NCBI GenBank assembly: GCA_022846095.1
Contig: AP025583.1
Span: 1,240,001-1,304,000 of the forward strand
From: Oscillospiraceae bacterium
Lineage (GTDB): Bacteria > Bacillota > Clostridia > Oscillospirales > Oscillospiraceae
Length of the DNA: 64,000 bases
Direction: 5' to 3'
In this document: piece by piece, positions 17,745-28,890 of the stretch
Numbering within the stretch: the stretch's first letter is position 1
How the letters are laid out: the number at the start of each line of letters is the position of its first letter
The notes under the pieces: generated by a model
Told to the model about the DNA's origin: nothing
The model's input: the letters and a program-made list of their open reading frames with translations, nothing else
Databases searched by the model: none
Made by a program: the position numbers and the translations under genes

Positions 17745-18140
17745 ATGACACGAAAATCTCCGTATCCGACAAGAGCGGATTATCCGGCATTGATTGTAAA
17801 CGCCAAGCCTGCGCTGCGCGAGCTGTTGGGCGCGGCCTCGTATGAACGGAGGATCGCCGTTCTCAACGAATGTTCTCTCGATGTGGTCAACACCGTCTGC
17901 ACGATCATGGTGCTGGGGCGGCAGTATCTCTATCAGCGCCGCAAAAAGCCCTTCAACGCGCCGGACGCGGCATTTGTACGCTGGGCGGCGGACCTGTGGA
18001 CGCTGCGGGAGCAGGACAAGGCAGGCGACATCCGCTATCTCTGCGGAAAAACGGATTTACGGGAATATCTTTCGCGGGGGCTTCAGCTCCTGCGTATCGA
18101 CCTGATGGAAGGAGGAACCTATGCCAGAGAAACCCGGTAA
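17745..18140 (+). CDS. Hypothetical ICE protein
   Basis: This protein has 131 residues, starting MTRKSPYPTRADYPALIVNA and mostly helical. Its ATG has GAAAGGAAG upstream; a GTG six bases earlier is also in frame. It overlaps the ArdC/YodL gene by 20 bases. Such genes accompany the YodL-protein gene in related ICEs as far as I know. Function unknown. Confidence 0.6.
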   Translation: MTRKSPYPTRADYPALIVNAKPALRELLGAASYERRIAVLNECSLDVVNTVCTIMVLGRQYLYQRRKKPFNAPDAAFVRWAADLWTLREQDKAGDIRYLCGKTDLREYLSRGLQLLRIDLMEGGTYARETR

Positions 18141-20322
18141 AAACAGAGAACAGCTCAAGGAGATCACCGACCGCATCGAGGCGGGCATCCGCGACATCTT
18201 TGAATCCGGCGATATGGAAAAGTACCGCAATTACCTGCGCACCATGAGCCGGTTTCACAACTATTCCCTCAACAATCAGGCGCTCATCCACTTGCAGCGC
18301 CCGGACGCCACCTTTGTGGCGGGCTACAACCGCTGGCGGGACAAGTTCTCCCGCCATGTGCTGCGGGGTGAGAAGGGCATCACCATCATCGCGCCCACGC
18401 CGTATAAGAAGAAAATCGAGCAGGAAAAGCTCGACCCGGACACCAAGCTGCCCATTCTGGACGCGGACGGCAAAATCATCACCGAGGAAAAGGAGATCGA
18501 GATCCCCATGTTCCGCCCGGTCAAGGTGTTCGACTACGCCCAGACGGACGGAAAGCCCCTGCCGGAGCGCGTGGCCAGCCCCGTCGCCAACCTGACCGGC
18601 AGCGTTGAGAATTATGAGGCGTTCATGGAGGCGCTGCGCCGTTCCTCTCCCGTGCCGGTGGAGGTAAAGCCGCTGTCTGCGGATATGGACGGCTATTTCA
18701 GCCCCAAATCCCAGAGCATCACGCTGCGGGAGGGCATGAGCGAGGTGCAGACGGTATCCGCCGCCGTCCATGAGATCGCCCACGCCAAGCTCCACAATTA
18801 CGGCTTGCAGCAGCCAGAGGAGCGCAGGCATAAGAGCCGCAATACCGAGGAGGTGGAGGCCGAAAGCATCTCCTTTATGGTCTGCGCCTGCTTTGGCATC
18901 GAAACCGGCGCAAACAGCTTCGGTTATGTGGCAACGTGGTCAAAAAACGCCGAGCTGCCGGAGTTCCGTGCCAGTCTGGACACCATCAGCAAGACCGCAA
19001 ACGGCATCATCACGGATGTGGAGAAGCACTTTGCGGAAATCTGCCGGGAGCGCGGCGTCGAGCTGCCCAAGGACACGGAATATGAGCTTGTCACCATCCC
19101 GCCCTCCCGCGCCGACGCACTGACCTTTGCCGCCGACTACGCGGCGTTCCTGCGCCGGGATCTGAACGTTCCCGACAGCGCGGACAGACCCGCGGCGGAG
19201 GCGGTGGCGGACAGGCTGCTTGCCGGTGAGAACGCAGAGCTGCGGAAGGAACTGGAGGATTTCGTCAAGCTGGCAGACGAGATCGGCATCGACGACGGCT
19301 CCCACGCTCTGCTGGAACGCTTTAACGGTCTGTTCCGTCAGGAATGGCGGGCAAAGGAAGAACCGCAGCCGGAGGTTGAAACGGAAACGCCGAATGTTGA
19401 GGATGAGTTGCCGCCGCTGCCGGAGCTGGAGCAGGGCTATCCCATGCCGGATACGGGCATCGGCTTTTCAGAAATGTATCAGTACGGCTACACGGACGGC
19501 AACGCCATGCTGCCGCTGACAAAGGAGCGCGCCATGGAGCTGTTCATGCAGGACGTTCCCGTATTTTTGCTCTACGGCGACAACACCGAGGCCATGGCGC
19601 TGGACGCCGAGGACATTTCCTCCCACACCGGCGTGTTCGGCGTGGAGCGAGAGGAATGGGACGCGGTACGCGGCGTTGTGACGCTGAGCGAACAGGCGGA
19701 CACGGAGAAGCTGTTTCTGGAAAACCCGCAGGACGCTTTCCTCATCTATCAGATCCGGCGCGGCGGCGAGCTGGACACTTACCGCTTCATGAACTATGAC
19801 TACTTGCAGAGCAAGGGCGTCACGCCGGAGCGCGGCGGCTACGACGCGATCTACACCGGAGGGTTTATGGATTATGGGAATTCCAGAACCAATCTGGATA
19901 TGATTTATCAGCGGTTCAACGTGGATCACCCTGCGGATTTCAAGGGACACAGCCTGTCGGTCAGCGACATCGTTGCCTTGAAGAAGGACGGCGTAGTATC
20001 CTGTCATTACGTCGATTCCATAGGCTTCCGGGAGCTTCCCAATTTCCTCAAGCCGGAGAACTATCTCAAAAATGCGGAGATGTCCATGGAGGACGACTAC
20101 GGTATGATCGACGGCATCATCAACAACGGCCCCAAGCAGCCCACCGTGGCCGGTTTGGAGGCGCAGGTCAAGGCGGGCTTTTCCATCTCCCTGACGGAGC
20201 TGGCCGCGGCCTCCCACCGTGAGCAGAAGAAGCCCTCCGTGCTGGAAAAGCTCAGGGAAAGGACGCCGGAGCAGTCGAAGAATAAAACAGCGCCCAAACG
20301 GAGCGCGGAAAGAGAGCTTTGA
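18121..20322 (+). CDS. ArdC-like/M78 peptidase/YodL/DUF4316 multidomain protein
   Basis: 733 residues with several domains. Residues ~1-130 are an ArdC-type ssDNA-binding domain (MSRFHNYSLNNQALIHLQRP, then WRDKFSRHVLRGEKGITIIA). A zincin of the M78 type has HEIAHAK at 217-223 and EVEAESISFMVC as the third-ligand region. A YodL-like segment follows in the second half, then DUF4316 (LEAQVKAGFSISLTELA) and a PSVLEKLRE tail. ArdC proteins block host type I/II restriction on incoming single-stranded DNA; the peptidase may cleave host regulators. Both roles are inferred from the families. Ribosome site GGAGGAA. Confidence 0.85.
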   Translation: MPEKPGKNREQLKEITDRIEAGIRDIFESGDMEKYRNYLRTMSRFHNYSLNNQALIHLQRPDATFVAGYNRWRDKFSRHVLRGEKGITIIAPTPYKKKIEQEKLDPDTKLPILDADGKIITEEKEIEIPMFRPVKVFDYAQTDGKPLPERVASPVANLTGSVENYEAFMEALRRSSPVPVEVKPLSADMDGYFSPKSQSITLREGMSEVQTVSAAVHEIAHAKLHNYGLQQPEERRHKSRNTEEVEAESISFMVCACFGIETGANSFGYVATWSKNAELPEFRASLDTISKTANGIITDVEKHFAEICRERGVELPKDTEYELVTIPPSRADALTFAADYAAFLRRDLNVPDSADRPAAEAVADRLLAGENAELRKELEDFVKLADEIGIDDGSHALLERFNGLFRQEWRAKEEPQPEVETETPNVEDELPPLPELEQGYPMPDTGIGFSEMYQYGYTDGNAMLPLTKERAMELFMQDVPVFLLYGDNTEAMALDAEDISSHTGVFGVEREEWDAVRGVVTLSEQADTEKLFLENPQDAFLIYQIRRGGELDTYRFMNYDYLQSKGVTPERGGYDAIYTGGFMDYGNSRTNLDMIYQRFNVDHPADFKGHSLSVSDIVALKKDGVVSCHYVDSIGFRELPNFLKPENYLKNAEMSMEDDYGMIDGIINNGPKQPTVAGLEAQVKAGFSISLTELAAASHREQKKPSVLEKLRERTPEQSKNKTAPKRSAEREL

Positions 20323-20323
20323 T

Positions 20324-20548
20324 ATGAAAAACAACCCATTTACCCATGAAGAAATCAACCTCATGAGCATCTACAACGCAGACGGCACCCGCGAGGGCCT
20401 GATTGCGGCTCTCACAGAAATGTGGGGGTATCTGGACGCGGAGGAGGCCGAGCTGCGGGAGCTGACGGACAGCGCCCTCGCAAAGCTGCGGGGCATTACC
20501 GACGCGGAGTACGCCGCCCTTGACCTGACGCCGGATTTTGACCTCTGA
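20324..20548 (+). CDS. Transposon-transfer assisting protein (TTRAP family)
   Basis: This 74-residue acidic helical protein (HEEINLMSIYNADGTREGL ... EEAELRELTDSALAKLRGI) matches the TTRAP family found in Tn916/Tn1549-like and CTn elements. Its role is unproven despite the name. The ATG lies one base after the stop of the preceding gene, with the ribosome site AGAGAG inside it. Confidence 0.85.
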   Translation: MKNNPFTHEEINLMSIYNADGTREGLIAALTEMWGYLDAEEAELRELTDSALAKLRGITDAEYAALDLTPDFDL

Positions 20549-20607
20549 GCAAAAACAGACAGTTTTACGGTCAAGAGCCGGAAAAATCGCAGATTCGCCG
20601 CTGGGAG

Positions 20608-20647
20608 CGCGCCGGACGAAGAATGTATCGTCCGGCGCGTTTCCTTT
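20608..20647 (+). terminator. Strong hairpin terminator before the helicase gene
   Basis: A 12-bp perfect stem, CGCGCCGGACGA (20608-20619) with TCGTCCGGCGCG (20628-20639), is closed by an eight-base loop and followed by TTTCCTTT. It probably separates the helicase transcript from the upstream operon. Confidence 0.7.
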
Positions 20648-20693
20648 GGAAGAACGAAAACCACGATAAAACCATGAAGGGAGGATTTTGCTT

Positions 20694-23600
20694 ATGCCCA
20701 ACAAACTGCAAGCCTACGCGGAGCAGGCGGAGCGCACCGCGCGGCAGATCACCGGCAGCCATTTAGCGTGGACGGCGTTCCTGACCACCGCCGCAAGGCT
20801 GTATAAATACCCCTACAACGAGCAGCTCATGATCTATATGCAGCGCCCGGAGGCCACCGCCTGCGCGGAGTACGACTTCTGGAACGAGAAAATGGGGCGC
20901 TATGTCCGGCGCGGCAGCACGGGCATCGCCCTCATTGACGCTTCCGGCTACAAGCCCCGGCTTAAATACGTCTTTGACGTTTCCGACACCGGCGGCAAGG
21001 AAAACGCCCGCCGCGTCAACTTGTGGGAGCTGAAAGACGCACATACCGACAACGTGAGCGCCATGCTGGAGCGTAATTACGGCGTTTCCGGCAGAAACGG
21101 CCTTGCGGAGCAGTTCGAGAACGTCGCTTCTCAGCTTGCTGCGGAATACTGGCGCGACCATTCCCGCGACATCCTCGGCATCGTTGCGGATTCCTATCTG
21201 GAGGAGTATGATGATTACAACATCGAGGTGGCGTTCAAAAACGCCGCAGCGGTCAGCATCACCTACTCCCTCATGTCCCGCTGCGGGATGCAGCCGGAGG
21301 AGCACTTTGAACACGAGGACTTTTTCAGCATCTTTGATTTCAACACCCCGCGCACGGTGGCAGCCCTCGGCACGGCGGTCAGCGAGATCAACGAACAGGT
21401 TTTGCGGCAGATCGAAGTCACCATACGAAATTATGAGCGCGAACACAGCGCGGAAAGGACGGCAGAGCATGGAGAACAACCTGACTTACACGAGGAACGG
21501 AGATTACCTGATCCCCGACCTGAAGATCGAGGTGCCGGAGCAGCCCCTCGGCAAGTACGGACGGATGCGCCAGAAGTACCTGAAGGAGCATCGTCCCATT
21601 CTCTGGAACCAGATGATCTTGGAGGAGACCCTGTTCCCGCACCTGCTGGAGATCGAGCAGGCGGCGCAGAGCCGCTTAGAGCAGATGATGCCGGAGCTGG
21701 CGGCGGAGGCCGGAGCGACGGAGGCGCTGAAAGCCCGCGACCCAATGAAATGGGTGGGCCTGATGAACACCTGCAAGGCGCAGGCGGAGGAAGTGATTCT
21801 CGCGGAGCTGATCTACGCATAACAGAACACCCCGCACGGGGCGGTCAGCTATCCTTTTTCCCCACCGAAGCGGAACAGATTACAGCCATAGAAGAAGCGG
21901 AGAGCGCACAGACGCCCTTCGCTTTTTCCGTTTCTCAGGCACAGCTTGACCATGTGCTGCGGCTGGGCGGCAATTCGGACGCTACCCGCATGGTCATTGC
22001 CGCTGCGTTCCAGAAGCAGAAGTCTTTGGAGGACGTTGCCGCGCTGCTGCAAAACACCTTCCACGGCGGCAGCGGCTTCAAAACGCCGGAGGGCGAGCTT
22101 TCCGCGTGGTACGCCGTAGACGGCATCCACATCGCCCCCGGCAGGAGCGCGGAGTATGTGCGCACCGCACAGGTAATCGCATGGCAGGACGCCGCCGCGC
22201 ACATTTCCCAGCTTATGGACAGCGGCGCGTATGCCTCCAATGTAGAGCTTGCCGAAGCAGGACAGCATGAGCGGATGCAGCTTGCCCAAGCCCTCTGGTA
22301 TCTGAAACACGATCTCAGCGATGAGGCGCGTGAGCAGGGCTATCTCTCCTGCATGGATACGCTGCGTGGCGGCGGATTTCCTGATGAAACGGCGCGGCTG
22401 GCAGAGCAACTGACAAACACAGATTTCCGCGATACGCTCTCCGGCGAGTTCGCGCAGTTTTACGCCGCCCATGAACAGGACAGAGGCCTGCTGCGCTTCC
22501 ATTACCACAAGCTGGAGAACATCTGGCAGAGCCTGCGGGATATGTCCTTGCCACGCAGAGAATATTCCTCCGAAATGGCCGCAGTGCCGGAGCTGGGACG
22601 CTTCATCACGGAGGACGAGATTGACCACGCCCTGGATCGCGGCAGCGGTGTCGAGGGCGGCAAAGGCAGAATCTACGAATACTTCACCGCCGACCACACC
22701 GGCAAGGAAAAGGCAGCTTTCCTCAAAGATGAGTATGGCATCGGAGGTCATACCCATGCTGTATCCGGAGCAAGCGGCAGCTATGAAGATCATAGTGCAA
22801 AAGGCATTACGCTGAAAAAGGCAGGCTGTGCCAATGTGGAGCTGAGCTGGACGAAGGTGGCAGCAAGGATTGACAGCCTCATTCAGAAGGACCGCTTCCT
22901 CTCCCCAAGGGAAAAGGAGCGGTACGCCCAGCTTCAGCGGGAAAAGGAAACGGAGCGCGAATTGCCCGTGCAGGCGCAGACCGACTACAATGCCGTAAAG
23001 GAAGCCCACCCGGACGACATCGTGCTGTTTCAGGTGGGCGATTTCTTTGAGATGTACGGCGAGGACGCAAAACAGGCGGCGGAGCTGCTTGACCTCAACC
23101 TTACCACAAGAGCGATACCCGGCGCTGGCCGTGTTGCTATGTGCGGCGTTCCGGCGCACAATCTGGAGAACTATGTGGAGGAACTGCGGGACAAATACGA
23201 TGTAACCATTGCCGCAGCGCCGGACTTTAGAGGTGAGCGCCGCGTCTATACCCTGCGCTCCGTTGACCATGAGGCGGAAGCCGCCATTGACGCATACGAA
23301 GCCGAGTTCGGCGCGGACGGCACGAGGGTGTTCCGCGACCCCGCCGCAGAGCAAGTTCAGCCCACGGTGCAGGAACGTTTGGAGCATTACAGGCCGGTGG
23401 TGATGGCAGCGGTTTCGGAGGATACGGCCTATCGCAACGCCTGCGGGCACTCTGACCGGGAAAATGCGGAGATCGAGTGTAATGCAGCCGTGCGCCGCGC
23501 CGTTCTCAATTCAAAAGATATGGAGCTTATCCGGCTATTTTCGGATATGCCGGAGTTCCGCAGCCGCCTGCACCGAGAGACTTTTGAGGGAACCTATGCG

Positions 23601-26600
23601 CGGCTCCATGATCTGCTGCGTCCGCTCTCGCAGGACGATATAGACGATGCGCTCCGTGCATGGAACGGAAATATCGAGAGCAAACACGCCGTAGTGCGGT
23701 ATATGCAACAGCACAGACGTGAAAAAGAAACTGCTGCATGGCTTGCTCACGAGTACGGCGGCAAGGAGGGCAACAATCTCTTTATCGTCCGCGCTGGAAG
23801 CCCGGAAACCGCCGAACTGACATGGTCGAAGGTGCAGCGGCGTATCGCACAGCTTATCCGCGAGGATAAATTCTTCACAGAGCAAGAAAAGTCTGTGTTG
23901 GAGCAGAACCGGAATTACCTGATTTTAGACCGGCTGCGGGCAGACTGCGAATACTTTCTTGGCGCAGGCAATCGCGCAGAAAAGCATCTGTGGGCGGGCA
24001 GCGTCTATGCACAGATCGTCAAAATGCGGGAGCTGTATGACGCGCTCCCCCAAAAACCGGAATGGCTGACGAAAGAAATGATTGATGATTATGCCGACCG
24101 GATGGCACCGCAGTATCAGGTCGTAGTGTATCATCACTTTGAAAACGGCTTTGATGAGAAGCGGGACTATCAAACGCTGGAAGAAGCAGAAAAAGCCGCA
24201 CAGGGTTATGTGGACGGCACGATGGAAAGCGACGGCTTTGCGTATGACGGCGCAGCCATCTACGACCAGCAGGCACGGAAGTATCTGCGTATCTACGGCG
24301 ATTACCCGGATGAACAGGCGCACGCAGAGGTAGCGGGACGTGAGCCGACCGCAGAAGCCATTATCCCCGCAGACCGTTTCCATGTGGTGAGCCTTGACCG
24401 GGGCTTTCGTACCCTGTACGCCGTGTGGGACGACGAGACCCACGGCTACTATGTGGACGCGGACGGCGTGACCGAGGAATTTACAAGCGAATGGCAGGCG
24501 GAGGCGTACCGGCTGGAGCTGCAAGGACAGGCGGAGCAGGCGCTCATGGAGCGTGCAAAGGGGCTGATCTCCGACTTCTGCCGGAGTGAATACGGCTCAG
24601 AGGCGGATTTCAGCGACCCCACCAAGGTTGGCGTCGCTTACACCACCGTCACCGACGATGAGATTCCCATTCAGGTGAATATCGACCTTGTGAATTACCG
24701 GCTGGAGCGCTATCTGGATGACGAGCATCTGGAAACCCGGCAGTACGGCTCTTTGCAGGAGCTTATTACCAACGAGCTGGAAAATCTTGATTTCAGCGAC
24801 CTCATTCACGTTTCGGATGAGGATGTGGAGCAATACCGCTGGCATGAACCGGAAGAAACGGCTCCTGCCCCGCAGAGAGAACCGTTCCCGTATTCCGTAG
24901 GCGATACGGTATATTTGGAGGACGGCAAGCCGTTTATTATTGAGAGCATTGGTCTTTTTGATATTTCTCTCCGCGATCCGTCGCTTCGCTATCCCGTTTC
25001 CCGTGCGGAGAGCAGGGAGAGCTTCGCACGGCTCATGGAGCGGTATCCGCAGCCGGAAAAGACCGCCGCAGAGAATACGGCTGTCCCCGAAAAAGAACCA
25101 AAACCCGCTTATACCGAGGAAACCGTGGCGGTGTATCCCGCTGACAAAAACAACCTCCCCTATGATGTGGAGATTCGCACCCTGCGTTTTGACGAGCCGG
25201 AGATTGACCCGCCCGCACCGCTGCCGCCTGCGGAGAATTTCCGCATTTTGGACGATGATCTCGGCACAGGCGGCGCAAAGGCCAAGTTCCGGGCGAATAT
25301 GGCGGCAATCAATCTTCTGAAGGAGTTGGAATTTGAGGGCTTGCAGGCCAGCCCGGAACAGCAGGAAATCCTCTCCCGTTATGTGGGCTGGGGAGGTTTG
25401 GCAGATGCGTTCGATGAAAATAAGCCAAATTGGGCAGACGAATTTGCAGAGCTGTACGCCACACTTTCCCCGGAGGAATACGCCGCCGCCCGCGCCTCCA
25501 CCCTCAACGCCCACTACACCAGCCCCACGGTTATCAAGGCAATCTATGAAGCCGTTGGAACCATGGGCTTCCAGACCGGCAACATTTTGGAGCCTGCCAT
25601 GGGCGTCGGGAACTTTTTCGGGCTTCTCCCGCAGGAGATGCAAGGAAGCCGCTTGTACGGTGTGGAGCTGGACAGCATCACCGGCAGAATCGCAAAGCAG
25701 CTCTATCCCAAGGCGGACATTACCGTGGCAGGCTTTGAAACCACCGACAGGCGGGATTTCTTCGACCTTGCCATCGGCAACGTGCCCTTTGGACAGTATC
25801 AGGTCAACGACCGGGCTTACAACAAGCTCGGTTTTTCCATCCATGACTACTTTTTTGCCAAAACGCTGGATCAGGTGCGTCCGGGCGGCGTGATCGCCTT
25901 TGTGACCTCCCGCTACACCATGGATAAGCAATCTCCCGAAGTCCGTAAGTACATCGCGCAGCGGGCGGAGCTGCTGGGCGCGATCCGCCTGCCCAACAAT
26001 GCGTTCAAGGCCAACGCCGGTACGGAGGTTGTGTCGGACATTCTCTTTTTACAGAAAAGAGATCGTCCCATCGACATTGAGCCGGATTGGGTGCATTTGG
26101 GCGAAAATGAGGACGGATTTGCCATCAACCGGTATTTCCTCGACAATCCTGAGATGGTATTAGGCAGGCAGACCTCGGAGAGTACGCAGTACGGCAGGCA
26201 GGACTTTACAGTTGCGCCCATCGAGGGCGCGGACCTTGCCGCGCAGCTCCATGCAGCGGTGCAGAGCATTGGCGGCGAATACAGAGCCGCCGAGCTGCCT
26301 GATCTCGGTGAGAACGAAACCATACAGGATACCATTCCGGCAGACCCCAACGTGAAGAATTACAGCTATGCCGTGGTGGACGGCGAGGTGTACTACCGTG
26401 AGAACTCCGTCATGGTCAAGCCCAACCTGAACGCCACCGCAAAGGAGCGCGTCAAGGGCATGGCCGAGCTGCGGGACTGCGTTCACCGGCTTATCGACCT
26501 CCAGATGTGGGAATCCGACGACATTTCCATCCGCGCCGAGCAGCAGAAGCTCAACCGCCTCTATGACCGCTTCACCGAAAAATACGGCCTCATCAACAGC

Positions 26601-28283
26601 CGGGGCAACGCCCTCGCCTTTGCAGACGACAGCTCCTATTATCTGCTCTGCTCCCTTGAAATGCTGGACGATGAGGACAAGACAAAGCTCAAGGGCAAGG
26701 CGGATATGTTCACCAAGCGCACCATCCGGCAGCGGCAGTCCGTCACCAGCGTGGACACCGCCGCAGAAGCCCTCGCCCTGTCCATTGGGGAAAAAGCCCG
26801 CGTGGATATGGCGTATATGTCCCAGCTCACCGGCAAAAGCGAGGACGACATCATCGACGAGCTGAACGGCGTCATTTTCCTCGACCCTGTTTACGGCGAC
26901 TGGCAGACAGCGGATGAATACCTCTCCGGCAATGTCCGGCAAAAGCTGCGGGAGGCGGAGAAAGCAGCCGTTGACAGTCCCGGCTATCTGCCCAACGTGG
27001 AGGCATTGCGCGCCGCCCAGCCGAAAGACCTTGACGCTTCGGAGATCGAGGTGCGCCTCGGCGCGACGTGGATCGACAAGAAGTACATTCAGCAGTTCAT
27101 GTTCGAGCTGCTGGAGCCGCCTCTGTATGCCCGCCGCTCCTTGGAGGTCAACTACTCGGAGTTCACGGCGGAGTGGAACATCTCCGGCAAGAACAGCATC
27201 CCCTACAACGACATCAACGCCCGCATGACCTACGGCACCGACTGCGCCAACGCCTATAAAATCCTTGAAGATACGCTGAACCTGCGGGATGTGCGCATCT
27301 ACGACACCGTAAGGGACGCGGACGGCAAGGAAAAGCGCGTCCTCAACAGTAAGGAAACCACCCTCGCCCAGCAGAAGCAGCAGGCCATTAAAGAGGCATT
27401 CCGGGACTGGATATGGCGCGACCCCGACAGGCGGCGGGAGCTGGTGCAGCTCTACAATGAGCGCTTCAATTCCACCCGTCCCCGGGAGTACGACGGCAGG
27501 CACCTGATCTTTCCGGGCATGAATCCTGAGATCACCCTGCGGGAGCATCAGCTCAATGCCATCGCCCACGACCTCTACGGCGGCAACACGCTCCTTGCCC
27601 ATGAGGTGGGCGCGGGCAAGACCTTTGAAATGATCGCCGCCGCCATGGAGGGCAAACGCCTCGGCCTGTGCCAGAAATCCCTTTTTGCCGTACCGAACCA
27701 CCTGACGGAGCAGTGGGCCTCGGAGTTTCTGCGGCTCTACCCCTCCGCCAATATCCTTGTGGCTACCAAAAAGGACTTTGAGACACGTAACCGCAAGAAG
27801 TTCTGCGCCCGCATCGCCACCGGCGACTATGACGCCGTTATCATCGGCCACAGCCAGTTTGAGCGCATCCCCGTGTCCAGAGAGCGGCAGGAACGGCTCT
27901 TGCAGGAGCAGATATGGGAGATCGAGGACGGCATTGCAGAACTCAAGGCCAGCCGCGCCGAGCGCTTTACCATCAAGGAGCTGGAGCGCACCAAGAAAAA
28001 TCTGAAGGCCAAGCTGCAAAAGCTGCACGACGCCGCCCGCAAGGACGATGTTGTGACCTTTGAACAGCTCGGCGTAGACCGGCTCTATGTAGACGAGGCG
28101 CACAGTTTTAAGAATTTGTTCCTTTACACAAAAATGCGGAATGTGGCGGGGCTTTCCACCACCGACGCCCAGAAGTCCTCGGATATGCTCTTAAAATGCC
28201 GGTACATCGACGAAATCACCCACGGCAAGGGCGTTACCTTCGCCACGGGTACGCCCATCTCAAATTCCATGACAGAACTGTAT
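20694..28283 (+). CDS. ICE methylase/SNF2 helicase, exon 1 (interrupted by group II intron)
   Basis: 2,530 codons, continuing after the intron at 30800 (3,151 residues spliced). Approximate order: ArdC-like N-terminus (5-95), disordered linker (259-376) overprinted by tnpV, an ~100-residue repeat near 637 and 977, and a MutS-I-like domain (762-880, FFEMYGED at 784-791). A DNA methylase fold follows (EPAMGVGNF near 1630, NVPFG near 1695). The SNF2/DEAH helicase has HEVGAGKT near 2300, VDEAHSFKN near 2466 and TGTPISNSM near 2518. NVPFG replaces the active NPPY, so methylation activity is doubtful. These giant proteins are typical of Clostridia ICEs and may process or protect transferring DNA. 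ATG 20694 follows GAAGGGAGG at about ten bases. Confidence 0.9.
21469..21822 (+). CDS. tnpV: TnpV-family protein, overprinted inside the helicase gene
   Basis: A 117-residue frame lies wholly inside the helicase gene, shifted +1. It has its own ATG with AAAGGA upstream. Recognisable TnpV features are YLIPDLKIEVPEQPLGKYGR, LYPHLLEIEQ-like FPHLLEIEQAAQSRLEQMMP and DPMKWVGLMN ... ILAELIYA. TnpV occurs in Tn4451-type transposons and ICEs; its function is unknown. The helicase frame is also open throughout and there encodes only a Gly/Pro/Asp/Arg-rich linker. I infer that TnpV is the constrained frame and the linker is its by-product. Confidence 0.8.
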   Translation: MENNLTYTRNGDYLIPDLKIEVPEQPLGKYGRMRQKYLKEHRPILWNQMILEETLFPHLLEIEQAAQSRLEQMMPELAAEAGATEALKARDPMKWVGLMNTCKAQAEEVILAELIYA

Positions 28284-28598
28284 GTGCGCCCGTAAAGGTA
28301 TATATCAAAAACCGCCTTTAGCAAGCGGCAGGTAAAAATATCAGGAAAGGAAGGTGAAAATAGCAACCTGTCATCCCGCGACTTATCCGGACGGGGAAAC
28401 CCAATGGGGAGTGCAGCATGTCGCTGACCGCATAAAGCGGCTGGTATGCAGCGGTGAATAAAGTTTCTAAATGACCGCTGTGTATGGGGGTGAAAATTTG
28501 TGTATGAGGTTGAAAGCGAAACTGCCTAAACGATAGCCAGAGCTTGGACCCATCGTGTGTCTCCGTGCGAAAGGAACTGAAACGCACGGCATTCCGGC

Positions 28599-28623
28599 GG
28601 TTGTCATGTGTATAGGGACAACC
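28599..28623 (+). ncRNA. Group II intron ID3 stem-loop with EBS1
   Basis: GGTTGTC (28599-28605) pairs with GACAACC (28617-28623). The loop carries GTATAG (28610-28615), which can pair with the last six bases of the 5' exon, CTGTAT (28278-28283), using two G-U pairs. This is the expected EBS1-IBS1 contact that fixes the splice and insertion site. Confidence 0.75.
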
Positions 28624-28890
28624 GTGGGATATTCGGAATGAAGCGCCTCCGGATAGAGGGAAATGGCGAACATCGCAACCGACAACACAAAACGCTAATG
28701 TTTGATATATGCTACCGGGGATTACCTAAACCCACAGCCAGTGGGCAAGGTAACACAGCTTCCATAGTAGTCCGCTAACCCTGAACCGACAGGGAAAGCC
28801 GTAAAAACGGATGCAGGTAATTCTGCTACATGGCGAAGGGAAGCAGTTTGTTTCTTCAATACTAAATGAAAGGATGGTGCGTGAGGCACT

